This document shows, one piece after another, positions 23,991 through 37,109 of a stretch of 64,000 bases of DNA. The notes under the pieces are model-generated. The model ran no database searches and had not been told where the DNA came from. It saw only the letters and a program-made list of their open reading frames with translations. Position numbers and translations under genes: made by a program. Position 1 is the first letter of the stretch. Every line of letters starts with the position of its first letter. Origin of the DNA: Manis javanica (taxonomy: Eukaryota; Chordata; Mammalia; Pholidota; Manidae); NCBI RefSeq assembly GCF_040802235.1, contig NC_133172.1, positions 57,729,613 through 57,793,612 of the forward strand, given 5' to 3'.

Positions 23991-24289
23991 GGTGCTGCTG
24001 GTGCTCAACGGAGGCTCCTGCTGGGTGGTGAGGAGAGGGCCGGGTAAACACACATAAATACGGGGGCCCAAGGCCCCCCAGGGCATCCATCAGGCTGCGC
24101 CCTAGATTTACAAGGAGGGCTGACTGTGTCTCTTGAGAGAAGAGAACAAATGAGGAAATGAGCTTAAATTACAGCAGGAGTGCGTTCTTCTCAATGTGTG
24201 GGATGAATAAAGCACGGGAGAAAGAGGTTGTAGGAATGGAGAACCTATACTATAGCACATTTCTGACTTCCAAGCAATTTTCCCACGCT

Positions 24290-24640
24290 GTTTATTTTTA
24301 AAAACCCCAAACTTGCAGAAGAAAGAATAGCATGATGAACACCCTAAACTTCACCTACATTCACCAACTCTTAGTATTTTATATTTGCTTCACCTCTCTG
24401 TAGATATTAAAAAGATAGATAATATATCCATAAGCATAACCCCACTGTATACTTAAGAAATTCAATATTGAGACTACATATCATCTAACAAAGAGTCATA
24501 TTCAAATTTCCCCAGTGGTCCCAATAATGTCCTATATAGCCTTTTTTAAAAACCCAGGATCCTGTCAAAACTCACATGTCACATTTGGCCATCATGTCTC
24601 TAGTTTTCCACTGTTTTTAGAACCTCTTGTTCTATATTCC
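24290..24640 (-). mobile_element. Old LINE-derived fragment, antisense
   Basis: 'cacctacattcaccaactct', 'ttcaaatttccccagtggt', 'ccaataatgtcctatatagc' and 'catttggccatcatgtctct' make up a recurring block in mammalian genomes that I associate with antisense old L1 sequence. The family call is tentative. Confidence 0.45.
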
Positions 24641-25039
24641 CCAACTCTAGGCAGTACTGAATTCACATTTGCCCCCCCTGGAGTGCCCCGTGTCACTTGC
24701 TCTCCGTCCCCACTAAGCCCCTCCTGGCTGAATCCAGATGCGGCGTTTACAAAGAGGAAAACAGCCAAAGAGCAGGTCTCAGCCACAGGCGAGTTCGTCC
24801 CCCCCTGCTGCGATAAGACTCAGAGACCAGACACACCACCGTGGACCAACCTCATCCTTCAGCCAGTGAGGCCTGGGTACCCACTCGCCAGGGAGAGCTT
24901 TAGCATCTGCTGACGGCTTCCAACATAAGCAAGATCTTGTTAGAATCCAAGTGGCAACATTGTACTTGGAGGGAGAGGACCACAGAGATCATCCATCTGA
25001 CCCCCTGGTTTCGTAAAGGGAAGGATTCCCCCTGAGCCA

Positions 25040-26780
25040 GGGGTCAGGTGTCTTTCAGGAATCAGAGAGGTAGGTTTGTATTGGACTGGCCATGCCTATA
25101 GAAATGGATGCTTATGATCTTATTGGGGGCTCGTGCGTTTGTGAGAATCCTTCCATACCATCCAAACAAATCGCTTTTAGGAGGTACAGATTAGCTCATG
25201 GCTATAAAACGTACCAGAGGTAAAATCGGATTCCACGGCCCAACCTGTCATCTCCCCATAGTTTCCTAGCCACCCAGAGCTCATGAGTGGGGGGCATGGC
25301 TGAGTGGTGAAGCCACTTCCTTTCTCCTGGCCCAGCCAGAAATTTCAAGCTCCATTTGAGATGCAGCACTGGGAAATCTCAGGCCCTGCCAGTGCCAGGG
25401 TCCTTTGTGGGGTCTTCCAGGGAAGAAGACCCTCCCATCCCACTGAACTCTGCTGTGGTCCTGCCTTCTTCACTCCCACATCCAGAGGACACTGTAGCCC
25501 TTTGCTGGAGACAGATGGTGGCAAAAAGTAGAACTTTCCAAAGCAAATTAGCACAGAGGAGGATATAATCTTGGGGAATTTGTACCACCTTTCTCTGCCT
25601 TCCAGTGCTCAGACATCCACATTTCCCCTTGGATTCATCAAAGCATAGTTAATTAGCTCTGCTTAAAAGATGCCTAGACCTATAGACCAAAGGTCCACCT
25701 CCTTACAAAACCATTGGTAATGCTTTCATTTCCTATGAGAAGTATAAGCCTGGGCTCACTGGTGCCTCCCCTTTAACCAACTTGCTATAAATTTTTCCTG
25801 AACAATAGGAGAGCTATTTGCAGAATCTCTGGAGGAACATATCCCAACCATATATATTAATGATAATGAACGTGGAAAGGCCAGCTTAATAAAATAGCTG
25901 AAAATGCATTTACACATCATTAGTGTTACAAGCTCCCAAATCCTCATCACTGCACAGCAGGACCGCCCCATCGAGGACCGGCGGGAGCCCGCCCAAGTTC
26001 CAGCAGCGGCCTGCCTCTCACAGTCCCTTTTACAGTCTGGGCTGTTGGCGAGATCACCTATCCTCTTCAAAACCAAAAATTACCATAGACTACGATTTGA
26101 GTTTTTCCCCTTCTTGGTCTTGGACAGATTATAATTATGTCCAATATGGTCTTTCACACTAAATATCCGTACTCATCTGATGTTTGAAAATAACAGAATG
26201 CCCTTAGATAGGAAACTATAGCATGTTTAGGTGAACTGGCCATAGATACTCATTCCCATCAGCCAATATTTGTTCTTATATTCCCTGTTGTCAAAGGAGT
26301 AGATCATGTTTGGGGTCCTAGTAGAGCTTTCAGGGTGGTGGTACCATCTCCAGTCAGGAGCCTTACAAGAAATAACTTAGTATGTCAAATCCTGGGACTC
26401 ATGGGGCTAGAAGACTCCCTTTAAATGGAATCATTTCTAATAATGGAAACTCAAGTGTCTCCAGGGCATTTTGGAATAGTTTTGATGTTTGGAATATTTA
26501 AGTTTAGTAACACTTTTCTGTATATTCCTTATGCCAGATTTGACAGAGAGGGTTTGGCACGCCATGTCCTCAGCCATTCCCTGAACACAAAGAAGAGAAT
26601 ACTGAACCTTCTTACCCTCTCCTGGGTTCTCCTCTGGGAAACCTTCACTCCTAATTTCTCTTCACCTTCACATGACCTCAGAACTCCCTCCCTAGAGGTC
26701 ATCCACCTTGAACATCCACACGGCATGCAGAAATAAATTCAAAATTCTCTGTCTTTGGTCAACTTTACAATGTGAGATGC
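25040..26780. other. Intergenic, nothing recognised
   Basis: No gene or confident repeat is seen. Open frames of 60-106 codons here overlap on both strands and lack domains. Confidence 0.5.
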
Positions 26781-26787
26781 AATACGT

Positions 26788-26955
26788 TGCAGTGGAAAGA
26801 GCATGCGTCTGACTTTACTACTTAGCTATTAGCAGGATCCACAGCTTCTCTGAACCTCAGTCTATCTGCCTGCAACGTGAATAATGGCCACCCACAGGGG
26901 CCTCTCATTTCTGAACTATACAATACAACATAGGTGCTGATTACTACTATTAAGA
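26788..26955 (+). repeat. MIR SINE fragment
   Basis: 'gtggaaagagcatgcgtctg', 'tctctgaacctcagtctatc' and 'gtgaataatggc' follow MIR. Confidence 0.65.
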
Positions 26956-26999
26956 AAAGCAAAAGCACAAAAAGCAACAAAATAAACCATGTTCACCAG

Positions 27000-28200
27000 A
27001 ATATAAGCCGTTTAATGCATCTCATCTCCTCTAATCTTTAACCATATGCCGAAATAGATATAAATAATACTAAAGAGTTGTAACCCTGTTGGGTATACGA
27101 TTTTGTCTAATTCCTTTACTTATCATTTAACAAACATTTCCACATTCATACAGAGTTGACACTGATTTTTCTTAGTATATTATGCAATTCCATCAGGTTT
27201 GTCCGTGGTGACCCAGCCAAGACAAAGCCAATGACAGGTGCTTCCTTGGTGTTTTTCTGGAAGAGAGTTAGAACGTCCCCATGTGGCTGGACCTATGCAC
27301 AAAACCACAGGTGTCTGGGTGGCCACGTTTTCCACGGGGGAGTCGCAGAGAGAGCCAGTTCTCAGCAGGAGCCTTGCAGCAGCCGGGCACTATAACTCAG
27401 AGCGAGAGAGGGTGTTCCCTCCCCGGGTTCACCGCGATGCTCCAGGTCCTCAGCTACATTTTCAGCCTGGGGTTTCTGGGACACCTCTAAAGCCTTCTCG
27501 TGAGTTCTCCTTCATGGGCACCACCACGGTGGGTTTCATCTCTTGCCTGGGACCAAAAAGTCCTTGCCTAACACACATGGTCTGTATTTGGGTCTCCCCT
27601 GGCTGCTTTAATCAGGCACGGTCAGAGAGCCCAGGAAGTGTTTATTAACCAGAGGTCCTGACCAGATGGGTGTGGCCACCCGCTTCCTTGATTCAAAACA
27701 TGCCCCGTGGCTTTGGCTGGACAGGAGGATAGGCCGCTTCTGGACCCTTCTGGGTCCAGAGCTCTGAGTGGAAGAGAGGGGCTGCGACACCCCTCTCCCT
27801 GGGGAGTAGAGTCTCTACTTCATTTCCACCTGGGAAGCGGCCTCTGCCTGTCATTGGTTGCGTCGAGAACTGGACTCCGAGCAGATACATTCCCAAAGCA
27901 CCATTCCTGGCGGCCCGGAGTGTCTGGAGTGGCCGGGAGCCATAGGAGAGACAAAGGGGTGAAGAAGGACAGGACGGACTCGCCTGACCACCTACTATCT
28001 GCTTGTCCCCAGGAGGCAGTGTGGGTGCTGAGGAAGGACAGACACTGTCTTGCAGTCAGACAGGTCTGTCTGTGACTCCCAGCCCGGCCATCAATAATGA
28101 TAACAGTGACAATAATAATTAATCATAATCATTTGTTATATGACTCTTTTTAGAAGAGAAAGAGGAAAAGGAGGCTCAGAAGGAGAGAAGAGTAACCAAG
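27000..28200. other. Intergenic, nothing recognised
   Basis: No gene or clear repeat is seen. A MIR-like scrap may lie at 28020-28100. Confidence 0.5.
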
Positions 28201-28204
28201 CAGC

Positions 28205-28390
28205 TCAGATTCGTTGAGCACTTATTCTGTGACAGGCACACTGGAGCTTGAAAACATCCCATTTTATGGACAAGCACGCCACGGCTCAGAGAAGTTTCAC
28301 AGCTTGCCCAAGCTTTTCAGTGTCAGACAAGGCACTGAAAGCCCAATACTTGACTCAGGGACACACTCTGAACCACTCCCTGACTTTGCT
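28205..28390 (-). repeat. MIR SINE, minus orientation
   Basis: 'gttgagcacttattctgtga', 'cattttatggacaagcacgc' and 'cagcttgcccaagc' follow the reverse complement of MIR. Confidence 0.75.
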
Positions 28391-28399
28391 GACTCACCA

Positions 28400-30355
28400 G
28401 ACATATGACAAGGAAATCAGTATGTGTGAACCTTAGCATCCTTACCTGTAAAACGCAGCCCGTACGTATGACACAGTAAGTGGCTGGGAGACAAGAAGAC
28501 ATCATATAAACCGCCTGACCTTTAGGAGACATTGCACAAAGGGTGATGGCTGTTTTCATCTTCACCACTGTCAATGTTCCCTGGCGAACCAGCAAGGGCT
28601 GGGGAGTGACCATCAGGGTGGCTTTATGCTGCCCTTATAAATGTGATCTGTGTCACAGTGTTGACTTTTGACAATATTCCATGGGGTTCATCAGGGAGAG
28701 CGGCTACTCCTAACCCTTTCATCAACTCCCCAGCAATCAGTGTATCTACATCTGGGTCTACAGGATGTCAGACCACCATTCCATTCATGGAATGTCACCA
28801 TATCAGGAATTGCTCATTCGACTAATCTCCCCATTAAGAATGCATCTACTGTTTCGTGTGTTCACCAAGCCTACGTTTTATCCCCCTCCCATTGTGTCTA
28901 CACACAAAATTTGTTCCTACCATGCTTTACCCGCCCCCCTATTCTGTCCACAGATGTAACCAGTCGCAACCATTCCTTCCTCCTCCCTCTGCACTCTGTC
29001 TACATGTATAAGCAGACCTGCTGTTTAGTCTGGATTGACAGGGCAATTCAATCCATCAGGTTGATTCGCTGGTCTGGGTTATGTAGCTGCATTGACTCAA
29101 CAGCCCAATGAAGAGACGGTGTGCAGCTGACAGTCTGTTACGCTTAAGGACACAAACTCTGTCTTATTCTTACCTGCAGCAGATGGCAGAAAACCTGACA
29201 CAGGGTGGGTACTCAGTGTTTAGTCAACGTCTCTATTCCTACCCAGGCCCTACTTTAGAAACACTATTCCCTGGATTGTTGGGTTGGTTGCAAAGGAGTC
29301 CACGTAATAAGCAATAAGCACCTCTGAAGTAGACGTAATTAGCTACATCCCCCAGGAATACTCAAGACAGGATTCTGACCAATTAGACATTTTTAACACT
29401 TCTCAATTCACATTGCAAAATGAGTTAAGGCGGGTCATTGACTCTCATGGGCCACCTCCCGCATCTGCCACTGAACAACTTCCTGCTTCTTCAATGGCCC
29501 CAAGGAAATATCGGGGGGCCTTCGCATCAATGCCAGGAGAGCCGAAGGCCAGCTTCTCAGAATCGGTTCCAGAACTCCCAGCTGCACCTTTTGTGGGGCA
29601 CGGATCGGAGGCCTGTGTCGGCAAGTCCCAGGCCTCTGGGGAATGGGCTGGCACCAGCGTCGTCAGATTATAGCACTCCAGCTGCTGCTGTCAGCCAGAT
29701 TCTTTCTCCAACATGGACTTTAAGCTGTTCACAAGCCCCGAACCTTTTGGTTGGCCACTTGATTATATCTCAAGGAAGTTGAGGGAAAGTGAATGTTTAG
29801 TGTCTCCAGGAGAAAAAAAAGAAAAAAGTACCACACCATCAGCGATGTCAGGAGGACGGAAGAGAGGACATTACCTGAACATGCTTGCCTACTCTTGCCA
29901 AGCCCAGCAATTTCCAGAAGATGCAAGCAGAGATTAATAACCATTTATGAAATCTCAAATTAATAAAAAATATAGGCTCCATCTGAAAATTCAAAGGAAA
30001 GAAGGTGTGCTTCTCAATCAGAGCACCTCTAAGCTGGCGGGGCCCCTTTCTGCAAGCAGTTAGCAGTAATTATTGTACGCCAGGCCCGGCCTTGTGCCTG
30101 GGAGCAGACGTGAGTGACAGAATCCCTGCCCCAAAGAGCATGTTCTCGGTACATGAGATAAGAGCTACCAAAGGAGGCCATGCCAGGGATGGCGCGAACG
30201 CGATGCAAATGAAGGACGGACAGAGGCATGTGTCCGAGGAAGGCTGCAAGCAGTAGCACCCCCTGAGCTGGGTGTTGGAGGTAGCATAGGAGGCCACAAA
30301 GTGAAGAGGGGGCAAAGAGCCATCTGGGCAGAAGGAGCCTCCAAGCGAGGCATAT
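28400..30355. other. Intergenic, nothing recognised
   Basis: No gene or confident repeat is seen. An A-rich patch lies at about 29811-29827. Confidence 0.5.
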
Positions 30356-30357
30356 TC

Positions 30358-30600
30358 CAGGCCAGCGGTTTTCAAACCTTGCTTGGGGACAGCGACCTCC
30401 GTTCACAGACACCCTTCACCGGAGGCGAGCAGAGCCGTTTGCTCCCCCGAAAGCCGGGTGGTCCCCTCTGCCATGTTGTCCTCTTCTCCTGCCCGCACCA
30501 CCCCACATTTAAACCCAACTGTCCTTAGGGGGCCCACCCCAGACCTGCCAAATCAGAATCTGCTCTGAGGAAGATTCCAGCAATTCTTGTTCCCATTGAG
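30358..30600 (+). mobile_element. MER5-like DNA transposon fragment
   Basis: The left end 'ccagcggttttcaaacctt' and the later 'cccaccccagacctgccaaa' and 'tcagaatctgctctgagg' resemble MER5-group hAT elements. The middle is diverged. Confidence 0.5.
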
Positions 30601-31210
30601 GTTTAAGGAGGGCTGCTCCTGGACTTGGAAATCTATTTTTCCCCACATGCCTCCGGAAGTGACATTATGATTAGGGGAGCTTAGGAACACTCCCCCTCTA
30701 CCATTTTTCTCTTCTTGAAATCCCCTCTAATGCCAAGCCCACACAAACAAATGACACTACTAAACATGACCAGCCCCAAGAAGGGTCCTTCGGGCATCCT
30801 TCTGGCCTCCCATGTCCACACCAACGGTCACTAGGAGCCTGGCCTTTGCCACCCAAGGCTACTTTTTCTCTCTGCATACTTGGTGTCAAAGGAATTGACT
30901 CTTGTGTGTCCAGCTTCTTTCAACCATCAGCACAGTGGTGAGATACAGCCGTACTGACTATGAACAGGAGATCGCTCATTCTCGTGGCCGTATATCACTT
31001 TTTATTATTTTACTAATTTATTTATTGTAGCATAGAAGACGTTACTTGAATGTGTTTTTCTCTGGTGGCAGGAGGGAGTCCATGCAGAAGGAAATGAGTA
31101 CCACTTCTCTCCTTGCAGGGCTGGCCTGTCTCAGAGAGAAGATAAAAAGAAACGAGACAGGCTGATGAGTTTAGATGTTGGTTCCCAGACCCCACAGGTC
31201 CACCAGCACC

Positions 31211-31335
31211 ATGCAGCGGAAAGGGCGCATGCTTGGAAGCCTTAGATTCCAATCCTGGCCCGGCCAATCCTCTCTCCAAGGAGTGGTATTTCAGTCTTTG
31301 AGCCTCAGTTTCTTCATCTGTAAAATGGATCTTCA
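31211..31335 (+). repeat. MIR SINE fragment
   Basis: 'atgcagcggaaagggcgcatg', 'ccaatcctggcccggcca' and 'gcctcagtttcttcatctgt' followed by aaaatgg match MIR well. Confidence 0.75.
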
Positions 31336-32479
31336 TTTTTGTCTGTAGCTGACACTGTGTGCTGTCAACCAGATCCCTGTGGATCCTTTTCACCATTTCC
31401 CTGTGCTCTGCTCGATTCAAGGGATCTTGCTTCCACCTGCCCTCGGGTTACTGGCCACTTTGTAGGCACACAGGGAAAATCCTAAGTACCTGGGTGTTTG
31501 CTTGCACTGACCCCTGAGGCCCTCAGCCAGGGCATGCTGGGTGGAGGGGTGTGCAAGTCCCTCTTCCTTGCACCCAGGGGAGGTGGGTGCACTTCACCTC
31601 CCAGAGGCCCCTGCAGGAGCAGGCTGCTGCTTCCCTCCAGGGGTGTGGGCCTTAAATCACCCCTCTGCTAGGCTCCTTCTCCTTCCCCACCCTGCTTCCC
31701 CTCTCCCCTGGTTCTCCGGGGAAGCTCTTCCTGAATTAATCACACCCACAGGAATCCTTGTATAGGGCCCACTTTCAGGGCATGTGCACTAAGACACCCT
31801 AAGCGTTGTAAGGTACACAAAGATAATTGTGTGTAGACCACCTGGAGGCCTTGCACCTGCTAAATATTTTTCCCATGTCACTTACTATGTGGCTGCACAC
31901 CTGGAATCATAAAATCCCTGGGGTTAGAAGGAACCGTAAACATCCTGGACTCCTAGAGTCCTGAATTGCCTGTAATCAGTCCCATCTCTCCCGGAAGAGT
32001 ATTACAGTAGCTTCTAAATGAAATAACCAGGGACAGCAGAGCCACCCCCCACCACGATGCCAGCTTTGTTGTGCTGCTATCAGCACAGCCTTGTCGAGTG
32101 GAGATAAAGCTGTGGAGAGAGGATATTAAAGCCACCAGCTGCAGAGCTTTGCCCACCGGAGGCATCTGCACCCCTCGACCCCATCCTGGCTCCCGGGGAG
32201 AAGGGCTCTGTCCTTGGGCAGCAGTGGGCAGCCTTGTGTGTTAGCACCTACTTTCCTGAGAAGGCGGTCTTCCTGCAACAGAAGCTAAGAAGTGCAAAAA
32301 TGTATTAAAAAGAGAGGGGGAGTAACACAGCATGCCTGGAATTACCCGCTTCTCTGCAAAGAAAATTCATTGTTTTGGAATAATCCATGACATTGATCTG
32401 TATTCTAAGAGCAGCTTTAGACCTATTCCCTGCAGCAGGATGGGATCCCAGGGGTCAGATACTGACAAGGAGCAGAGGT

Positions 32480-32690
32480 TTAATATTAATAGTTGCCGTT
32501 CTTGTGCCTGGCACTACTTTAAATGTTTAACCATCTTTGAAGGAGCTATGCTCATCTTTGATTCACAGAAAAGGACTTGGAGACACCAGGAAGCCCTGTG
32601 GCTTACCCTGCCTCACGCTGCCGGTGGTGTTAGAGCTGAGACTCCCATCCCGCTTTGCCAGTCTCTAAGGCTGGATTCTGACACAGAGCT
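32480..32690 (-). repeat. MIR SINE, minus orientation
   Basis: 'cttgtgcctggcactacttt', 'gattcacagaaaaggacttgg' and the trailing 'gctgagactcccatcccg' fit the reverse complement of MIR. It abuts an MLT1 LTR on the right. Confidence 0.6.
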
Positions 32691-32721
32691 ATTGCCAAGG
32701 ATTTGGATACAAAGGACCTTT

Positions 32722-33102
32722 TAGTTTCCTAAAGCTATCACAACTCCAAGGCTTAAGACAACAGAAATTATTCTCTCACAGCTCTGGAGGCGAAAATCCT
32801 CCCTTGCGTCCTCCAAGCTTCTGGCTGGCAATCTTTGCCGTTCCTTGGCTTGAAGCTATGTCACGCCAGTCTCTGCCTCTGGGTCACGTGGCCTTTCCTG
32901 TGTGTGGCTCTGTCTATCTGTCTTCTCGTCCTCTTACAAAGACACCAGTCACACTAGATGACGACCCACCCTAGTCCAGCATGGTCCTATTGCAAGCATG
33001 GCTGCAATGACCCTATTCCTAAATATGGTCATATTCTCAGGTAATAGAGGTTAGCACTTCAACGCATCTTTTGGGGGGACACAATTCAACCCATAACAGA
33101 GG
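32722..33102 (-). mobile_element. MLT1-type LTR, minus orientation
   Basis: 'agtttcctaaagctatcaca', 'ctcacagctctggaggcg', 'acaaagacaccagtcaca' and 'ggggggacacaattcaaccc' mark a near-complete MLT1 LTR in reverse. Confidence 0.8.
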
Positions 33103-33109
33103 ACAAGCA

Positions 33110-34190
33110 GCCAGAAACTCAGTTTCTAAACAAGGAGATTCAGTGAGACTAAGGATGGTTTCTGCTGTCTCCCCCACCAAGGGATCCCAGGATGGACACT
33201 CAGTGCCTTAGATCTTGAGTCCCCATTTCCATTTTTGTCACCTGCAACTAAGGGGATGGCCCCAGAGGAAGAGGCCAGCTCACCATTGCACTGGAGCCAA
33301 AATGAGGAAGCCCGTGGAGGAGGGGGATGTCGATCTTTAAAATGTGGCACCCTCTAAACTGCGGAGTTCTGGGGCAACACTGCTATAGGCCTGTTCTGGT
33401 TAAGACTCTACTCTTATAAAACACTTCTTATTAAACCAAGATAGGGTTCTATGTTGGAAGCACAGAAAAAACTGTGGATGATTTTAGCTGAAAGGAAATC
33501 TATTTTAAAAATAGCTCCCACAATAGTTGGGAAGGCTGGACGACTGGCTGAAACAATGGCCAAGAACAAGAAGTCTAAGAGACAGCCAGGACCACAGTCA
33601 GAACCAGAACCGACCCAGTGAGGACACAGGGCTGCTCTGCATGGCCCCACTTCCATGGACCCCCCCTGTGGCCCCCTGCTGCCCCGCCAGGGCTACCTGT
33701 AGGCTTTGGGCAGTACTGCTGAGGCCACCACTGCTGTCAGCAGAGATTGTCCACTGTCCCTAACTTTGAGGGCCTCTAGCTCCAGACTTAAAGTCACTGC
33801 TTGAACCTAGCTCACACATCTGAGGTCTAACTGCTGGGGAGCCTGGGCAAGCTCATATTTAGATGTTTTCACTTTAACCAAGATAGCCTCTGCTTCCTAC
33901 AATGAGCCATACACTAAGGAATTCCACAAATATGGGAAGGAAATACAAATGTTGGGCAAACAAGGACAAACAGCTGTTGGAGAAGTCTGCCTACCCAGGA
34001 GCAAAGGTAAGATGGCCGTGTGAGGGCCCAAGCTGCCCGAGAGGGGGCTTGAGGCTCAGGCTTGAGGGACTGGTGCCAGGAGTGTGTGAGGGGCTGTAGG
34101 GACAGAAGGGAGATGAGGGACTGCCATGGCTGCAGATGGGGGCATGGCGAGCGGCTGCTCATGGGTGCAGGGCTTCTCTTGAGGTGAGGA
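33110..34190. other. Intergenic, nothing recognised
   Basis: No gene or confident repeat is seen. Confidence 0.5.
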
Positions 34191-34199
34191 AAATGTTCT

Positions 34200-34290
34200 G
34201 GAATCAGATGGCAGCAATAGTTGCACAACCGAATCGGACACCTTAAAAGGGTAAATGTTAAGTTATGTGAATCATATGTCAGTAAGAAAG
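34200..34290 (+). mobile_element. L1 3'UTR scrap
   Basis: 'aatagttgcacaaccgaatc', 'acaccttaaaagggtaaat' and 'atgtgaatcatatgtcagta' match the last 100 bases typical of old L1 3'UTRs. Confidence 0.6.
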
Positions 34291-34729
34291 AAGTCTCAGA
34301 GAGAGACCCAGGCCCCTCAAATTTTCAGGAGAAAGAGGCTCCCAGTCATGGAAAAGTAATGGGATGGGCATTGGGGCATGGGCATATGGGGGAGCGGTGT
34401 ACCTCACCCCCAATTTTCCCATGATGGTGACGCAGTTTGATAGACATGTGTTGGTCTGGGGGAAATGGAGCAGAGTGGGCCGAATGTGACATGGTCCCAA
34501 ACATTCCATCTTCTTAGAGAATATTCCTCGTCCCTGCTCGTGGGGTCACAATGAAGACACCCATTCCTGCATATTTCTGCTCAGAATCGTAGAAATGCAA
34601 AGCCCAGTGGTGACAGTTTTCTACTTGAGATGGAAACTTTTTTTTGAATGAAGTCCTTTGGGGGAATGGGGGCAGGTGCTGTAGAAGTAGGGGATAGATG
34701 ATGCCACGAATGCTCCAGGCCCCACGCCA

Positions 34730-34865
34730 GCCACTGCCCGCTGAATCCTCTCCCCGCTTCTGCGAGGAGGGATTATTATCTCTCTTTTGCAGATAAGAAA
34801 AGCGAACCACAGAGAAACTAGAAGATTGGCATCTAGGTCGTCTGATTTCAAAGCCCTGCTACCTT
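34730..34865 (-). repeat. MIR SINE fragment, minus orientation
   Basis: 'ggattattatctctcttttg', 'cagataagaaaagcgaac' and 'gtctgatttcaaagccctgc' follow reverse MIR. Confidence 0.65.
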
Positions 34866-35359
34866 CACCTCGACAGCTTCTTCGAGTATATTTAGACAAT
34901 GACGTAACTTTCCAGGAGAGTAATTCAGGTTGGGGGTGGGAGGGAGGCAGGAGAAGAAGGGGGCAGAGCAGTAGCTGCAGGAGATACATGACTTTGAAGA
35001 GCAGGAACATTTAATTTTCAGTTTTTAACTTTTTGGGGAGTTCCCGTACCTTTAACTAAGTCTACTGTACAAACCAAGATCTGGGGTAAGTGGAGACCTT
35101 TCTTTGGCAAGGGCTGGTTGATGGGTTGATAAAAGAAGATGTTCCCCATTTGGATCCACACTGGCAGTATTAAAGCAACAAAGATAAGATGTAGAGATTG
35201 GAACTTCCTGACAGAAGCCAGAAGTCTGATCTAAATTTGAACTTGAGGTTGTAAAACTGCCTTGGAATTCACAGGCATTGCAGCTGCTCCTAAAACTAGA
35301 CCTCAGTGGGCAGGGAGACCCGCTTTGTCATGAGAAGTCCGCCATTTCTTACCTCCCAC

Positions 35360-35470
35360 ATTAGGCTTTGAGCCCTTGTGAAGCAGGACCACTATCTGAT
35401 TCATCTTCGTAGTGCCACTGTTTAATATATGCTAGGGACTCAATAAATGTTTGTTAAATGAATAAGGCCT
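35360..35470 (+). repeat. L2 3' end
   Basis: 'tttgagcccttgtgaagcagg' and the ending 'gactcaataaatgtttgtta' then aatgaat are the classic L2 tail. Confidence 0.65.
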
Positions 35471-36687
35471 CACATGAATAGATCACTATAGACGTTCCTC
35501 TATTTGCCTGTAAGTAAAAGAACCTGATTTCAGTGTATAAATGGATAAGAAATCTGAAGGTGAGCAGCTGAAGTCTGTATGTCACAAGGTCACCCATGCA
35601 CTTCTGTGGTTCCTTCATCGCTGTCATACATCTTCATGGTCTCAAGAGAGCTGCTGTACCTCCGGACATCAAGCCCACGTCCAGAGGAAGAAGAGGGAGG
35701 AGACCAGTGGTTTTCTCTGAGCCAGGCTTTAGTGGAGAAGGGAGGCCTTTCCAAGGAACTTGTGTTTGGTTTTCGCTTGCAGAACTGGCTGCAAGAGGTG
35801 CTGGATATTAAAGTAGAGAAGAGAGTTTAATAGATGATTAGAGCCAGATACAGTATCTGAAGAGGGGAGGGTCTCCCTTGCCATTATTTTCCCCCAAACT
35901 GGGATATATTTGGAATTTAAGCATTGTTCATATCATTCCAAGAGCGGTAATTGCTAGGGGAGAGAAGAACAGAGGCCTGCAAAAGGGGAAACTGAGGCGT
36001 GGAGAGAATAAGGTGCCTACGTTCCACAGCTGGGGGTCAAAACCAACACTGGAGGACTCAGAAGCTTGTCATCTTTCTCTTGCCTCCCCGGGCCAGGCCT
36101 GTGGGATTCTCAGGCCCAGGGAGAAGGTAGCCTGGGAGGGAGACAGGGGCAGCCCCTCATTCTCTTGTCCCCCAGGCTCTGGGAGATTTGGGTGTGCGCT
36201 TCCTCAGTGGCCAAGCCAAGTCAGACCTCCCTGGTGATGCACACCATCTGGTGGCAAAGTCTTACATTGAACAAATTAAAGGTCTCTCTGCTCCTGCCTG
36301 GCAGCCAGGGATGGAGGGATGCTGCTGGGGCCACCGAGACACTGACTCCCTGCGGGGGGCTGGCAGGGCTGAATACCGCTGCCGATGATGGGCAAGCCCA
36401 GGCTCTCAGGGAGCAGGGTCTGGGTCGCGCTGGACCCTGAGTGATCGAGACTCCCGGGCCTTCCCCCCACCTTGGACACCCCTGCCATGGCGGCTGAGGT
36501 CACGGACCCGGCCCATCTACCAGCCTTCCCCCTGCTCCACAGTGCTGCATTATGACAAACCATAAGGAGCTCAGAGGGTGGGGGACGGCCTCTTCGGTGA
36601 CTCATCACCAGGACCCAGAGTCAGCGGGAGAGAGGGGGCAGAGGGCGAACGCAAGAGCCTCTTGGAGCAGTTTGCCAACCTCGTCTC

Positions 36688-36724
36688 AGCCATAACCAGC
36701 CATAACCAGCCATAACCAGCCACA
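36688..36724. repeat. 10-base tandem repeat
   Basis: The unit CAGCCATAAC is repeated three times in perfect succession, followed by a partial fourth copy CAGCCA. Confidence 0.9.
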
Positions 36725-36859
36725 AGAAATAGGCTTCACATTGAAACCTGGTCCGCGCATCCACAGATATGCATACAAAATGGAAATATCTGCACGAAGC
36801 AAGCTGACCTTAACCACATGCTACATGCTACATACTATACACCCTGTGCCATATTTTAT

Positions 36860-37080
36860 TCTCTCCTGGTTTTGATTTTTCGTTTTTCTTTTTGCAAATG
36901 CTGATTGTGACCCACAAAACTGATGTCAAGAATCTGTGAGGGAAACCTGCAGTTAGAATTGCAGGGGCTGAGTAAATGGGCTATGCAAGACGACTGAACT
37001 GGGTTTGAACCTGCTGGCACGTGAATGCAGCCGAGCAACTTAGCCTCTGGCATCTGGCCACTTTGCTTAACCACTAACAC
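36860..37080 (+). repeat. hAT-like scrap followed by MIR
   Basis: 'aaatgctgattgtgaccca' then 'caaaactgatgtcaagaa' resembles an internal piece of a hAT-type MER element (36890-36935). From about 36965, 'gaactgggtttgaacctgct' and 'gcaacttagcctctggcat' read as MIR. Confidence 0.5.
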
Positions 37081-37109
37081 TGAGGCTCCAGTTCCTGGCC
37101 TCCCTTCTG

